Shown piece by piece: positions 1 through 9,136 of a DNA stretch of 64,000 nucleotides. Made by a program: the position numbers and the translations under genes. Under the pieces are notes generated by a model. The model did no database searches, was not told where the DNA came from, and saw only the letters and a program-made list of their open reading frames with translations. The stretch is from Trueperella bonasi (GTDB taxonomy: Bacteria; Actinomycetota; Actinomycetes; Actinomycetales; Actinomycetaceae), in NCBI RefSeq assembly GCF_030811535.1, contig NZ_JAUSQX010000001.1, positions 186,001 through 250,000 on the forward strand, given 5' to 3'. Every line of letters starts with the position of its first letter. The first letter of the stretch is position 1.

Positions 1-186
1 GAACGCCGCACCATCGCACTCCCCCTCGACGAGTTAGTCAAAGCCAAGCATAAAGTGGCGGTGGCTGGAGAGCCTTCAAAGGCGGCGGCTCTCATCGCAG
101 CAGCCCGCGCCCGCCTTGCTGACATTCTGATCGTTGACACCCCAACAGCCAAAGAAATTATCGAGATCACATCAAAGGAGAAGTAA
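1..186 (+). CDS. SorC/DeoR-type sugar-binding transcriptional regulator, C-terminal end (partial)
   Basis: The window opens inside this gene; only the last 61 residues are present. They read through ERRTIALPLDEL, KHKVAVAGEP, KAAALIAAARA and LADILIVDTPTA, the pattern of the C-terminal effector-binding domain of SorC-family regulators, where a sugar phosphate is bound and the last helix follows an 'IDVLITDExTA' strand. The stop codon TAA shares one base with the ATG of the next gene (TAATG), so the two are translationally coupled and probably form one sugar or polyol operon. The DNA-binding N-terminus lies outside the window, so the target sugar cannot be read. Confidence 0.7.
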   Translation, partial: ERRTIALPLDELVKAKHKVAVAGEPSKAAALIAAARARLADILIVDTPTAKEIIEITSKEK

Positions 187-1247
187 TGGCAACCATCGCA
201 ATTCTCGGCGCAGGCATCATGGCCACCGCGCTCACATTCCCACTCACCGAAAACGGCCACAAGGTCAACCTCGTAGGAACACACCTCGACCGCGACATCA
301 TCGAATCGATTCAGACGACCGGTATCCATCCCGACCTCGACCTCAAGGTCAACGACAAAGTGGTTGCTTACCAACTTGAAGACGCCGAAGTGGCTTTCGA
401 AGGTGCAGACGTAGCGATGTCAGGTGTCAATTCGTTTGGTGTTCACTGGGCAGGTGAACAATTAGCCAAACTCGTCAAACCCGGCATGAAGGTTCTTATC
501 ATCACCAAGGGCATGGAAGCCGACGACGAAGGTAACCTCTACCTACTACCCGAAGTTATGCAACGCTACTTCGATGAAGATCTTAAAAACTCAGTGACGT
601 GGTCGGCGATTGTTGGCCCGTCCATCGCGGGCGAGGTTGCAGTTCACCACGACACCTGCGTTATCTTCGCGGGTGAGGATCAGCAATCCCTCGACTACCT
701 CGCCGATCTTTTCCGCACCGACTACTATCACGTGTGGACATCCACAGACTTTCGCGGCTGCGAGATCGGAGCCGCGACCAAAAACATCTACGCGTTCGCA
801 GCGGGCCTAGGTCAAGGGCTCTTGCGCAAGGAAGACAAGCAAGATGACCGCTATGTACGCCACAACTACAATGCGGCAGTGTTTGGTCAAGGCCAAACCG
901 AACTCCGCCAGTTCATGAGTTTGCTTGGCGGCAAGCCCGAGACGGCAGACGGCCTAGCCGGCGTTGGCGACATGTACGTCACCTCCGCTGGGGGCAGAAA
1001 TGTTCGCGCCGGCACCTATGTGGGTGAAGGAATCCCGTTTTCCGAGGTTCGCGATTCACTCATGAAAGGAGTCACTCTCGAGGGTGTGAACGCCATTCGC
1101 GTTATCGGCGGGGCGCTGGAGCCCTTAACGAAGCGCGGAGTTATCGAACCCGAGGACTTCCCACTGTGCCGTTACCTTTACCAGATCATCGAGCATGACG
1201 CTCCACTTGACATGCCGTTCGAGTCCTTTTTTGGCACTATGAAATAA
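186..1247 (+). CDS. GpsA-like NAD(P)-dependent glycerol-3-phosphate dehydrogenase family protein
   Basis: 353 residues. The N-terminus carries a Rossmann dinucleotide loop (GAGIMATAL, residues 8-16). Family landmarks follow in order: GPSIAGE near residue 145, the lysine-bearing ATKNIYAFAAG near 200, and GVGDMYVTSAGGRN near 265, which match GPNFAxE, LKNVIAIAAG and GLGDLVLTCxxxxSRN of NAD(P) glycerol-3-phosphate dehydrogenases. The match is clearly divergent from housekeeping GpsA. Coupling to a SorC-type regulator suggests a catabolic paralogue acting on a polyol phosphate or related sugar phosphate rather than the phospholipid-synthesis enzyme; this is inference. A strong hairpin terminator follows the stop. 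Confidence 0.78.
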   Translation: MATIAILGAGIMATALTFPLTENGHKVNLVGTHLDRDIIESIQTTGIHPDLDLKVNDKVVAYQLEDAEVAFEGADVAMSGVNSFGVHWAGEQLAKLVKPGMKVLIITKGMEADDEGNLYLLPEVMQRYFDEDLKNSVTWSAIVGPSIAGEVAVHHDTCVIFAGEDQQSLDYLADLFRTDYYHVWTSTDFRGCEIGAATKNIYAFAAGLGQGLLRKEDKQDDRYVRHNYNAAVFGQGQTELRQFMSLLGGKPETADGLAGVGDMYVTSAGGRNVRAGTYVGEGIPFSEVRDSLMKGVTLEGVNAIRVIGGALEPLTKRGVIEPEDFPLCRYLYQIIEHDAPLDMPFESFFGTMK

Positions 1248-1260
1248 CGGTATCAGGCCA

Positions 1261-1305
1261 TAAAAAGAGGCCGGCACGAAGATCACTTCGTGCCGGCACA
1301 CTTTT
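1261..1305. terminator. Bidirectional intrinsic terminator between convergent genes
   Basis: A perfect 12-bp stem, GCCGGCACGAAG (1270-1281) with its complement (1286-1297), has a 4-nt loop. It is flanked by an A-run on the left and a T-run (CTTTTT) on the right, so it can stop transcription of the dehydrogenase gene from the left and the CMD-family gene from the right. Confidence 0.9.
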
Positions 1306-1307
1306 TG

Positions 1308-1685
1308 CTATTTTTCGTCACCAAGGGCGGCGTCCAAACACCGCATTGCTGCGAGCGTTTTTGGTACCCCGATATAAGGCATCAGGTGCACGAAGCATTC
1401 GGCGATCTCTTCTGCGGACATGCCGGCGTGATCGTAGGCCGTACGAATATGCCCGGTCAGCTGTGGCTCAACCCCGCCCATCGCAGCCAATGCCGCCATA
1501 TTCAGGATTTGCCGATCGCGAAGCTCAATCCCCTCGCGCTGATATGTTCCGCCGAAAACCGCTCCGGTTACCCAATCAGAGGGGTTGCCATTGGCATATT
1601 TATCGAGCTGACCCTTCCATGAAGCGGTTCCTTGCGGAGTCTGCGTTTGCTGTTCGAAATTTTTACCTTGATCCATGTTGTACAT
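1308..1685 (-). CDS. Carboxymuconolactone decarboxylase (CMD) family protein
   Basis: 125 residues, the usual size for single-domain CMD proteins. The central part (about 55-115) has the family pattern: ELRDRQILNMAALAAMG, a GH(I) helix, AGMSAEEIAE and PYIGVPKTLAA. Family members are either gamma-carboxymuconolactone decarboxylases or AhpD-like peroxidase partners; the CxxC pair of AhpD is absent, so an antioxidant role is unlikely and the real substrate is unknown. The ATG at 1685 has a GGTGG four to five bases upstream; a second ATG at 1676 is possible. It lies 39 nt downstream of pheT and probably shares its transcript, ending at the terminator at 1270-1297. Confidence 0.8.
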   Translation of the reverse strand: MYNMDQGKNFEQQTQTPQGTASWKGQLDKYANGNPSDWVTGAVFGGTYQREGIELRDRQILNMAALAAMGGVEPQLTGHIRTAYDHAGMSAEEIAECFVHLMPYIGVPKTLAAMRCLDAALGDEK

Positions 1686-1724
1686 GCGTCCACCATATCT
1701 GGCATTTGCGCGCCAACACAGAGA

Positions 1725-4310
1725 TTACGCCCGAAGCTCCGCACCGAATGCCTTAGCTGCAGCTTTGATCACCCTATTTCGAACGGACGTCATCTCCTCG
1801 GCGTTCAGCGTATGATCGGAGCGGAAACGCAGTGCAAACGCGAGCGATTTCTTACCCTGGGGTATCTGGTCACCTTCGTAAACGTCGAAAAGATGCACGT
1901 CTTCTAGCAGGGCGCCGGCTGAATCCTTGATAACGTTGGCAACCGCGGCGGCTGTCGTCGTCTCATCGACGACAAGCGCAATGTCTTCCTTGGCGGCAGG
2001 CGTGGTCAACACCGGATGGATCGAAATTGGATCCGCTCCGCGGGCCTCGACTAAACGATCGACGTCGAATTCGAACGCGATTGACCGAGCAGGAAGCTCG
2101 AACGCTTTGCATACCCGCGGATCGAGCTCTCCGGCATAGCCGATGATTTTCTTCCCCAGGGTCACCGCTGCGCACCGGCCCGGATGGAATGGGGCACGCT
2201 CCGCATTCTTGACGGCTAAGTCGAGATCGATCGTGCGCCCAGCCGTCTTCACCGCTTCAATCGCGTCACGCCAGTCCCACATTTGCGCGGCAAATCCTGC
2301 AACGCTTTGGGTAGCCGTAGGAATTGCGACCCCAGCAACATGGTGTGGCTGAGCCGGAATCGAACGCAACATGGACGAGAGCTCTTCATCGTTTGGACGC
2401 CGCCCAACTCCTGGAGTTTGACCGGCTTGAGCGCCGCTCGGGCGAGTTACAAGGCCCGCCTCAAAAATCGCCACGCTCGGGTTCCCACGAGCAACATTCA
2501 TGCGCGCGGTTTCTAATAGTGAATCAAGGAGCGAGGTTCGCATATAGGGCGCATCGTCCTGTAACGGATTGGCCAAGCGAATCGTGATCCGGCGGTCATC
2601 GTCGTCAGAAATTCCCTGCTTGTTGAATGTTTCGGCAGAAATAAACGGATAGGAAAGCACTTCGGTCCACCCCTGTTCCGATAGTGCACGGCCGATATCT
2701 CGGCGATTGCGCTGAGCCGCCGTCAATCCCTCCCCAGCAGGAGCGCTAGGCAAGCTCGAATCGATCTCGTCATAACCGACCAGCCGAGCGATTTCCTCTA
2801 CGTAATGTGCCGGACCAGTAAGGTCAGGGCGCCACGTAGGGGGCGTTAGGGCCAGAAGGTGCGCTTGGTTACCGTCCCCCACTTGGCAGCCAATTTTCTC
2901 GAGTATCTCGGTGATTTCCCCGGGGCTGAGAGCGAGGCCGGTGAGCCTTTCCACCTCGCTGACGTCGAAAATAATCGACGACGGCGCCCGGGTTTCGTTG
3001 TAGTCGAAGTTCGCCTCGTCAGCAGTTCCGCCGCCGTATTCGACGAGGAGGTCGACAACCCGTTGCGCGGCTACGGGCGCCACATTCGGATCGACTCCGC
3101 GTTCAAAGCGTTTAGAAGCCTCCGATGGCAACCGATGCTTGCGTGCCATTCTGGCAACGGAAACCTGATCGAAATGCGCGGCCTCGATCATGACGTTCGT
3201 CGTCTCATCGGTGATTTCCGTATCAAATCCACCCATGGTACCTGCAAGCCCGATCACACGAGCTCCCTCGCCACCTTCAGAATCGGAGATCACAAGATCA
3301 TCCCCGCTGAGTTGACGTTCCTGTTCATCGAGCGTGATCAACGTTTCGCCGTCGCGGGCCCGGCGCACCACGATCGGTGCAACAAGCTTATCGAGATCGT
3401 AAGCGTGCAAAGGCTGGCCCAAATCCAACATGACGTAATTAGTCGCATCAACGGCAAGCGAGATTGGCCGCATGCCAGCTGCAGTCAGGCGTTCTTGCAT
3501 CCACTTCGGACTTGGCGCATGCGGGTCAACGTCACGAACGATTCGAGTGACGAAGCGGTCGCAACCGGGCACACCGTGGATCGGTGCCGAATCAGCAACC
3601 TTCACGGGGACACCCTTACCGTTCACTTCGGGCACGCCGGCTGGCAGGTTTTCTTCAAGGCCGCGGTCAATGAACTCGGCACCGGTTGAGTGCGAATATT
3701 CACGCGCGACACCACGCATCGCGAAACAGTAACCGCGATCGGGCGTGACGTTAATTTCGAGGATTTCCCCGGCAAGTCCGAGGTAGTCCAAAATGTCTTC
3801 ACCGACCTCGGGCAGACCCTTCTTTGCCGCCTCTTCGCCGGAACGAGCTAGCACGATAATTCCCGAGTGGTCATCGCCAAGCCCAAGCTCGCGCTCGGAA
3901 CAAATCATGCCATCGGACACGTGGCCGTACGTTTTGCGTGCCGAAATCTGAAAATCACCGGGAAGAATCGCGCCAGGTAGCGACACGACGACGTAATCGC
4001 CAACCTCGTAATTGTGCGCGCCACAAACGATCCCCCGCGAGGCGATATCAGCGCTTTCTTTACCCTCGCCGGGCGCATCGTTGTGAGCGCCGACGTCGAC
4101 GCGGGAATAGTTGATCGTCTTGCCGTTCGACTGCTCTTCCTTGACAGTGGACAAAATCTTGCCCACGACGATTGGGCCTGACACTCCAGATCGGTGAATT
4201 TCTTCCTCTTCGAGGCCAACCTTGACCAAGTCCGCTGCGAGTTGTTCTGCAGTTAAGTCTGCGGGCACCGCGACGTGGTCAGCGAGCCAATCAATTGGAA
4301 TCCTTGGCAT
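1725..4310 (-). CDS. pheT: Phenylalanine--tRNA ligase beta subunit
   Basis: 861 residues, close to the usual length. Domains in order: an N-terminal tRNA-binding (EMAP-like) module from about residue 40 to 165 (VVGKIL, GDYVVVSLPGAIL), the B3/B4 editing region (RFVTRIV, AMRPISLAVDATNYVMLDLGQPLHA), the B5 domain, the catalytic-like core, and the C-terminal FDX-ACB domain (PVLTTPAAKEDIALVV, LAFALRFRSDHTLN). It forms the alpha2-beta2 enzyme that charges tRNA-Phe. Its ATG overlaps the pheS stop by one base (TAATG), giving coupled synthesis of the two subunits. Confidence 0.97.
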   Translation of the reverse strand: MPRIPIDWLADHVAVPADLTAEQLAADLVKVGLEEEEIHRSGVSGPIVVGKILSTVKEEQSNGKTINYSRVDVGAHNDAPGEGKESADIASRGIVCGAHNYEVGDYVVVSLPGAILPGDFQISARKTYGHVSDGMICSERELGLGDDHSGIIVLARSGEEAAKKGLPEVGEDILDYLGLAGEILEINVTPDRGYCFAMRGVAREYSHSTGAEFIDRGLEENLPAGVPEVNGKGVPVKVADSAPIHGVPGCDRFVTRIVRDVDPHAPSPKWMQERLTAAGMRPISLAVDATNYVMLDLGQPLHAYDLDKLVAPIVVRRARDGETLITLDEQERQLSGDDLVISDSEGGEGARVIGLAGTMGGFDTEITDETTNVMIEAAHFDQVSVARMARKHRLPSEASKRFERGVDPNVAPVAAQRVVDLLVEYGGGTADEANFDYNETRAPSSIIFDVSEVERLTGLALSPGEITEILEKIGCQVGDGNQAHLLALTPPTWRPDLTGPAHYVEEIARLVGYDEIDSSLPSAPAGEGLTAAQRNRRDIGRALSEQGWTEVLSYPFISAETFNKQGISDDDDRRITIRLANPLQDDAPYMRTSLLDSLLETARMNVARGNPSVAIFEAGLVTRPSGAQAGQTPGVGRRPNDEELSSMLRSIPAQPHHVAGVAIPTATQSVAGFAAQMWDWRDAIEAVKTAGRTIDLDLAVKNAERAPFHPGRCAAVTLGKKIIGYAGELDPRVCKAFELPARSIAFEFDVDRLVEARGADPISIHPVLTTPAAKEDIALVVDETTTAAAVANVIKDSAGALLEDVHLFDVYEGDQIPQGKKSLAFALRFRSDHTLNAEEMTSVRNRVIKAAAKAFGAELRA

Positions 4311-5395
4311 TATGCGCCCCTTCCCGTGCTACCGAACTGAGTGGAGAATCGAACATCGCCTTCGACCATATCGCGCATGTCATCGATTGAGTTACGTAGC
4401 ATGAGCGTGCGTTCGATTCCCATTCCGAAGGCAAACCCGGTGTACTCATCAGGGTCAATGCCGTTGTTTTCGAGCACTGCCGGATTAACCATGCCGCAGC
4501 CACCCCATTCGATCCACCCGGCGCCGCCCTTCTTTTGCGGGAACCACAGGTCCATTTCGGCGGAGGGTTCGGTGAAGGGGAAGAACGACGGGCGTAGGCG
4601 CGTCTTAGCTTCGGGGCCAAACATAGATTTCGCGAAGTGATCCAGCGAGCCCTTCAAGTGTTCCATCGTGAGGCCCTTATCGACTGCCAGTCCTTCGATC
4701 TGGTGAAAGACCGGCGTGTGCGTAGCATCGAGCGCGTCGGTACGGAAGACTTTACCTGGGCACACAATGTAGATCGGCGGCTCGTTGTCGAGCATAACGC
4801 GCGATTGTACGGGAGACGTGTGGGTACGAAGTACCAGGCCGGTGGTATCGGCAATGCGTTCGATCTTTTCCGCGCCGACCCGCTCCACGCCGTCGACATA
4901 GAAGGTATCTTGCATTTGGCGTGCCGGATGGTCAGGCCCGAAATTTAACGAATCGAAATTAAACCACTCATGTTCAAGCTCGGGACCCTCTGCAACCGTC
5001 CAGCCCATCGCCATGAAAACATCCGAAATATCTTCCATCAGCACCGGAAGCGGATGGCGTGCACCTCGCGGATTACGGCGCGTGGGAACAGTGACGTCAA
5101 CGCGTTCTTCCCGAAGCACGCGAGCCTGATCTTCGGCCTCCAGCCGCTGGGTTGCTTGGGCAAGCGCCGCTTGGATTTCTTTGCGTGCTCTCCCAAGAAG
5201 TTTGCCTGCACTCGGCTTGTCCGCCTTGTCGAGGTTGCGGATTTGCATATTGGCATGCGTGATCGGTGCATTATCGCCACTGTGTGCGAGGCGAACCTTT
5301 TTCAGTTCATCGAGGCTTGCCGCTGCTGAAAATGCCGCTTTTGCGTTTTCAACTGCTTGAGCAATCCCAGCCTCGTCGAGTGGATTGAGAGTCAT
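4310..5395 (-). CDS. pheS: Phenylalanine--tRNA ligase alpha subunit
   Basis: 361 residues from the ATG at 5395, chosen because GGAAAGG lies seven bases upstream and the reading frame beyond it has no family similarity. An N-terminal coiled-coil arm (about 1-90) is followed by the class II catalytic core: motif 1 around [10 protein letters not shown], motif 2 ([20 protein letters not shown]) and motif 3 ([14 protein letters not shown]). It activates phenylalanine and transfers it to tRNA-Phe together with PheT. It is the first gene of the pheS-pheT unit. The 102 nt between it and the upstream gene show no T-box specifier or leader peptide that I can recognise. Confidence 0.97.
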   Translation of the reverse strand: MTLNPLDEAGIAQAVENAKAAFSAAASLDELKKVRLAHSGDNAPITHANMQIRNLDKADKPSAGKLLGRARKEIQAALAQATQRLEAEDQARVLREERVDVTVPTRRNPRGARHPLPVLMEDISDVFMAMGWTVAEGPELEHEWFNFDSLNFGPDHPARQMQDTFYVDGVERVGAEKIERIADTTGLVLRTHTSPVQSRVMLDNEPPIYIVCPGKVFRTDALDATHTPVFHQIEGLAVDKGLTMEHLKGSLDHFAKSMFGPEAKTRLRPSFFPFTEPSAEMDLWFPQKKGGAGWIEWGGCGMVNPAVLENNGIDPDEYTGFAFGMGIERTLMLRNSIDDMRDMVEGDVRFSTQFGSTGRGA

Positions 5396-5497
5396 GTTTA
5401 CCTTTCCATTGCCCGGCAAGGCTCTTGCCTGCCAAGTCCCGGTCATAGTCTAATCAACTGTGAGGCGCGGGGCGATTTACATCCAGTGTGCGGTCGA

Positions 5498-6328
5498 TCA
5501 ACCATTCAAGTATTCGTGGCTGATCGGCCCGGACCACGGATCAAGGTGTGCAACCTCAATCGGTTCACAATTGTGAACCGCGGATATCTTGTCTACGAAT
5601 TTTTGCGCCCAAACCTCGTACCAGCGGGAATTGGGGTGGAACATATCTGCGGCGTGATATTTGAACATGTAGGTGGATAGTGGCATGTTCTTCGAGGTTG
5701 TGCGGATATCGACGAGGTGATGTCCGTGCGCTCGCACCTGTGATTCGATGATCTGCGAAAATGCCGCTGCCCGCGCTTCGGCTGGGAGAATTCCAAAGGA
5801 GGGTATATTCAACACGAAGCTGCCAGATGGTAAGAGCTGCGCGATTGACCGATAGTCGCGTTCGAAGGAGTCGGCACTTACCCACGTTTGGCCAACGTCG
5901 TTACTGCCGATATCGAGCGTCACGACGTCGGGTACGATCGGCTCTCCTGCAATTCGCAGGCCCGAAAGCTGGGAGATCTGTGTTCCAAGAACAGACTGCA
6001 CTGTACCGCCAGAAAGGGATAGATTGAGCAGAGCCACGTCCCTGCCCGTCACGTCGGCTAGCGCTTTGGCAACGATTGGAACGTAACCTTCGACGATCAT
6101 TTTTGCGCCGAGGCCCTGCGCCGCCGAATCACCCAACGCTACATAGATCAGTGGTAGCTGATCTCCGTTGCGGGAGCGAAGATCAAGCTCCCTGACCGTG
6201 GCAATCAGATGCCGTTCCCAATATCTTCGAAACGGAGAATTTTGCCTTCGCGCAGTTCCCGTTTGGTGTACAAGGGTTGCGCTAGCAACACCTGCCGCAG
6301 CGGCTCCCAATGCTTGTGGAATACCCAT
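5498..6328 (-). CDS. SGNH/GDSL-family hydrolase
   Basis: 276 residues. All SGNH blocks are visible: block I ALGDSAAQGLG (nucleophile Ser near residue 69), block II with the glycine in LNLSLSGGT, block III DIGSNDVG, and block V DMFHPNSRWYEVWA carrying the Asp/His pair. The first 25 residues are alanine-rich and mildly hydrophobic but not a convincing signal peptide. The family comprises esterases and lipases; the substrate here is unknown. It starts 9 nt after the upstream RNA methyltransferase, so it is probably the last gene of the RmlC-like/SpoU/SGNH unit. The ATG has only a weak ribosome-binding site. Confidence 0.85.
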   Translation of the reverse strand: MGIPQALGAAAAGVASATLVHQTGTARRQNSPFRRYWERHLIATVRELDLRSRNGDQLPLIYVALGDSAAQGLGAKMIVEGYVPIVAKALADVTGRDVALLNLSLSGGTVQSVLGTQISQLSGLRIAGEPIVPDVVTLDIGSNDVGQTWVSADSFERDYRSIAQLLPSGSFVLNIPSFGILPAEARAAAFSQIIESQVRAHGHHLVDIRTTSKNMPLSTYMFKYHAADMFHPNSRWYEVWAQKFVDKISAVHNCEPIEVAHLDPWSGPISHEYLNG

Positions 6329-6337
6329 GGCGTTAGC

Positions 6338-7171
6338 TTAACGGCTGGCGCGTTGCGCGTTCGCACTCGTGTAAATGCACAGGCTTGTCGCCACTGCGGC
6401 GTTCAAAGACTCAGCTTGCCCCCACATCGGGATACTGATCGCATGGTCGGCAAGAGCTTGTTGCCTAGCGGTGAAGCCGCGCGCTTCATTGCCCACGAGC
6501 CACATTGTTCGCGCGGATAGGTCAGGCGCGTGCCCCGACGGCGCTCCGTGTGCCAATTCAAAAAGATCGAGGTCTGCACCGCCATCCGCCAGCAGAATTT
6601 GACAGCCCCTATCACGTGCCAGATCAGCGGTTTGTGCAGGATCTATTCCAGTCAAAATTGGCAGGTGGAACACGGAGCCTACGGAAGCCCGGATTACCTT
6701 GGGATTAAAGAGCTCCACGCTTCCCGCGCCGATCAATACGCCATCCGCGCCGGCGGCATCCGCTGTCCGAATAACAGTGCCAAGATTTCCGGGGTCAGCC
6801 GATTCGACAAGGCACACCACAAGGCGCGGACCGGTAGAAAAGAAGTCCGTGATGCTCGGCTCAGCTGGTTTGTCAATAACAGCTAGCCAGCCTTGAGCAT
6901 CCGTACTCAACCCCGAAAATATTTCCGGTTCAACAACATGCGTGTATGGATCGAGCTGTTGAACAAGCGCCTCAAGATCAGGATGTTGTATTAAACCTTC
7001 GCAGGTGACGTAAATGTCGCGAATGGCCCTGGGCCGACATCGCAAAAGTTCGCGAACGGTTTGCGGCCCCTCAATGAGTGCCTGCCCGTAGCGCTCTCGA
7101 TTGCGCCGCTCGTGCAGCCCTTCAACTTTCGCAATTTGGCCCGTGCGCTCTGTTACGTATTTGCGTGGCAC
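6338..7171 (-). CDS. TrmH/SpoU-family rRNA or tRNA 2'-O-methyltransferase
   Basis: 277 residues starting with GTG at 7171, which has AGGAA seven bases upstream. An N-terminal substrate-binding domain (about 1-110; RYGQALIEGPQTVREL) precedes a SPOUT catalytic domain with LVESADPGNLGTVIRTADA, LFNPKVIRASVGSVF, LVGNEARGF and the SAM-binding knot SLNAAVATSLCIY. This is the TrmH fold that 2'-O-methylates ribose in rRNA or tRNA; the exact target cannot be read. In many actinobacteria such a gene sits near infC-rplT and pheST, as here. Confidence 0.88.
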   Translation of the reverse strand: MPRKYVTERTGQIAKVEGLHERRNRERYGQALIEGPQTVRELLRCRPRAIRDIYVTCEGLIQHPDLEALVQQLDPYTHVVEPEIFSGLSTDAQGWLAVIDKPAEPSITDFFSTGPRLVVCLVESADPGNLGTVIRTADAAGADGVLIGAGSVELFNPKVIRASVGSVFHLPILTGIDPAQTADLARDRGCQILLADGGADLDLFELAHGAPSGHAPDLSARTMWLVGNEARGFTARQQALADHAISIPMWGQAESLNAAVATSLCIYTSANAQRASR

Positions 7172-7181
7172 TGTCTAGTTC

Positions 7182-7748
7182 CTACAGCTCTTGATCTAAG
7201 GTGAGCTCTGAAAGCCGGGGCGCGTTCAAATCTTTCTCTGAGATCATTGCACGGTTATTCGTATCCACTGGGACCGGCCAGTTGATTCCCAGTTCGGGGT
7301 CTAGTGGCGCCAATGCCGAACCCGGCATGCCCGGCCGCCATTCGCGGTCGAAGAAATACAGGTATTCGGTGTTATTTTCCAGCGCCTGAAACCCATTGCA
7401 CACTCCCTGGGGCACCAGAACCATGACGCCAGGCGTGATATCGACCGTGACAACCTGCCCGTACGTCGTCGACCCTTGGCGAATATCTACATATGCACCG
7501 AAAGCCCCACCGGTAACCACGGTGACGAGCTTCGTCATTGCTTCGGCATGTAGCCCGCGGAGCCCGCCTCTGTGTGTGAGCGTGTTATTCGCCTGCTCGA
7601 ACTCGAAGACAATACCGTGCTCTTTCAGCCACGATCGGCGTACGAGTTCACGGATGGTTCCCCGTTCATCGGTAACCTGTTTTGGCGTAATCACGACGAG
7701 CCCGGCGATATCCGTGGTTGTTATAGCGGGTTCGATGATGTCAACCAT
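7182..7748 (-). CDS. RmlC-like cupin, dTDP-4-dehydrorhamnose 3,5-epimerase family
   Basis: 188 residues. RmlC hallmarks are present: FEQANNTLTHRGGLRGLHAE (residues about 50-70, containing the catalytic-type His of RGLH), GGAFGAYVDIRQGS, PQGVCNGFQAL and a C-terminal WPVPVD strand followed by S(E)KD. These enzymes epimerise dTDP-4-keto-6-deoxyglucose on the way to dTDP-rhamnose. No other rml gene is nearby, so it may serve a different nucleotide sugar or be distributed from its pathway. The ATG has AGGAAA upstream. It heads a three-gene unit with the SpoU and SGNH genes. Confidence 0.82.
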   Translation of the reverse strand: MVDIIEPAITTTDIAGLVVITPKQVTDERGTIRELVRRSWLKEHGIVFEFEQANNTLTHRGGLRGLHAEAMTKLVTVVTGGAFGAYVDIRQGSTTYGQVVTVDITPGVMVLVPQGVCNGFQALENNTEYLYFFDREWRPGMPGSALAPLDPELGINWPVPVDTNNRAMISEKDLNAPRLSELTLDQEL

Positions 7749-7826
7749 ACGATTTCCTATCCAGGCTTGGAGCCAGCTTGTTGGGATGCTAGAACGGCCC
7801 CACTCTACCAGCTTGCAGATGTAGCA

Positions 7827-7866
7827 AAGTGGGCGGAGGACTAGCTTTGGAGTCCTCCGCCCACTT
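7827..7866. terminator. Hairpin terminator after rplT
   Basis: A perfect 16-bp stem, AAGTGGGCGGAGGACT (7827-7842) with its complement (7851-7866), has an 8-nt loop. It lies 18 nt after the rplT stop and before the RmlC-like gene. The following T tract is short, so termination may be partial. Confidence 0.7.
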
Positions 7867-7884
7867 GCGGTTTAACCTTGCGCG

Positions 7885-8265
7885 CTAAGCGGCGGGCGCG
7901 TTGATGTCCTCGGGAAGGGCATTCTTCGCGGTCTCAACGAGGGCCGCGAATGCGGCCGGATCGTTGACGGCGAGCTCAGCGAGCATGCGACGATCGACTT
8001 CGACGCCGGCTAGCTTGAGACCCTGCATAAAACGCGAGTAGACCATGCCGTTCTGGCGAGCTGCCGCGTTAATACGCTGGATCCACAACTTCCGGAACTC
8101 GTTCTTGCGGACCTTGCGATCACGGTAGTTGTAGACGAAAGAGTGTGTAACCTGCTCTTTGGCCTTACGGTACAAACGTGAGCGCTGGCCGCGGTAACCC
8201 TTGGCACGATCGAGAGTGGTATTGCGCTTCTTGCGCGAGTTAACGGCATTCTTTACGCGAGCCAT
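7885..8265 (-). CDS. rplT: 50S ribosomal protein L20
   Basis: 126 residues. Typical bL20: a very basic N-terminus ([14 protein letters not shown]) forming the long RNA-binding extension, [18 protein letters not shown], and a globular C-terminus with [11 protein letters not shown] and YSRFMQGLK. It binds 23S rRNA early in large-subunit assembly. The ATG has GGAGG upstream and follows rpmI by 15 nt. It is the last gene of infC-rpmI-rplT. Confidence 0.98.
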   Translation of the reverse strand: MARVKNAVNSRKKRNTTLDRAKGYRGQRSRLYRKAKEQVTHSFVYNYRDRKVRKNEFRKLWIQRINAAARQNGMVYSRFMQGLKLAGVEVDRRMLAELAVNDPAAFAALVETAKNALPEDINAPAA

Positions 8266-8280
8266 CTTATGAACCTCCTA

Positions 8281-8475
8281 CTACAGGCCAAGCATGCGCT
8301 TGACGGGCTTGACATCGGCCTTGGCGACAGGCTGATCTGACGACAGGCGGCGGGTCCGACGTGAAGACTTGTGTTCGAGCAGGTGGCGCTTGCCTGCCTG
8401 CTGGCGCATGAGCTTGCCGCTTCCGGTCACACGGAAGCGTTTCTTGGCACCCGAATGGGTTTTCATCTTTGCCAT
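8281..8475 (-). CDS. rpmI: 50S ribosomal protein L35
   Basis: 64 residues from the ATG at 8475 ([14 protein letters not shown]), the conserved bL35 start; GAGGGA precedes it at proper spacing. The remainder ([28 protein letters not shown]) matches the family throughout. It lies between infC and rplT in the classic order. Confidence 0.98.
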   Translation of the reverse strand: MAKMKTHSGAKKRFRVTGSGKLMRQQAGKRHLLEHKSSRRTRRLSSDQPVAKADVKPVKRMLGL

Positions 8476-8533
8476 TGATTTTCCCTCTGTTCCTAGCCGC
8501 AAACGCGGCTTTTACGCTCCGAAGGAGCAAAAT

Positions 8534-9136
8534 TTACTTCGTCTCAGATGCTGTTTCGGCTTCTTCGGCCTTGCGGCGTTCGTGCTCAGCTTCGCGGCGA
8601 CGCCGCTGATCCGACTTCGTCTGTGCCTTTCGCCGAATTGGCGCGAGGACCATCACCATGTTTCTTCCATCGACGCGCGGCGCTGATTCCACTGTGGAAT
8701 TTTCTGCCGTGTCGTTCGCGATCCGTTCCATAAGCCGAACACCCATCTCGGGCCGGAGCTGTTCTCGGCCTTTGAAGCGGAGCTGGATCTTAACCTTGTC
8801 TCCGTGGTCAAGGAACTTCTTGGCGTTGTTCACCTTGGTCTCGTAGTCGTGCTTCTCAATTTTCAGGCTGATGCGAATTTCCTTGAGTTGCGCATTGGCC
8901 TGGTTGCGGCGCGCTTCACGCGCCTTTTGAGCGGCTTCGTACTTGTATTTGCCGTAATCCATCAGCTTTGCAACCGGTGGATTCGCGTTGGGCGCCACCT
9001 CGACAAGATCGAGATTAGCTTCCTCGGCAAGACGCAGGGCGTCTTTAACACGCACAACACCGACCTGCTCACCGCTAGGCCCGACTAGACGTACCTCGGA
9101 AACGGTAATTCGATCGTTGACTCTTGGCTCGTTGAT
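8534..9136 (-). CDS. infC: Translation initiation factor IF-3 with a non-canonical AUC start codon
   Basis: About 200 residues when started at ATC (9134-9136). The conserved N-terminal domain ([21 protein letters not shown]) lies upstream of the first ordinary start in frame, a GTG at 9055 that would delete it. An in-frame TGA occurs only five codons before the ATC, so no ATG, GTG or TTG can supply the domain. GAGGAG lies five bases before the ATC. IF-3 itself rejects non-AUG starts, and infC genes of E. coli and others use AUU/AUC for autoregulation. The C-domain ([32 protein letters not shown]) is complete, with an acidic/basic tail. Confidence 0.9.
   Translation of the reverse strand: MNEPRVNDRITVSEVRLVGPSGEQVGVVRVKDALRLAEEANLDLVEVAPNANPPVAKLMDYGKYKYEAAQKAREARRNQANAQLKEIRISLKIEKHDYETKVNNAKKFLDHGDKVKIQLRFKGREQLRPEMGVRLMERIANDTAENSTVESAPRVDGRNMVMVLAPIRRKAQTKSDQRRRREAEHERRKAEEAETASETK

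Noticed and set aside
2859-3689. 276-codon plus-strand frame opposite pheT
   Set aside because: It is antisense to conserved PheT sequence, with no ribosome site and no recognisable domain.
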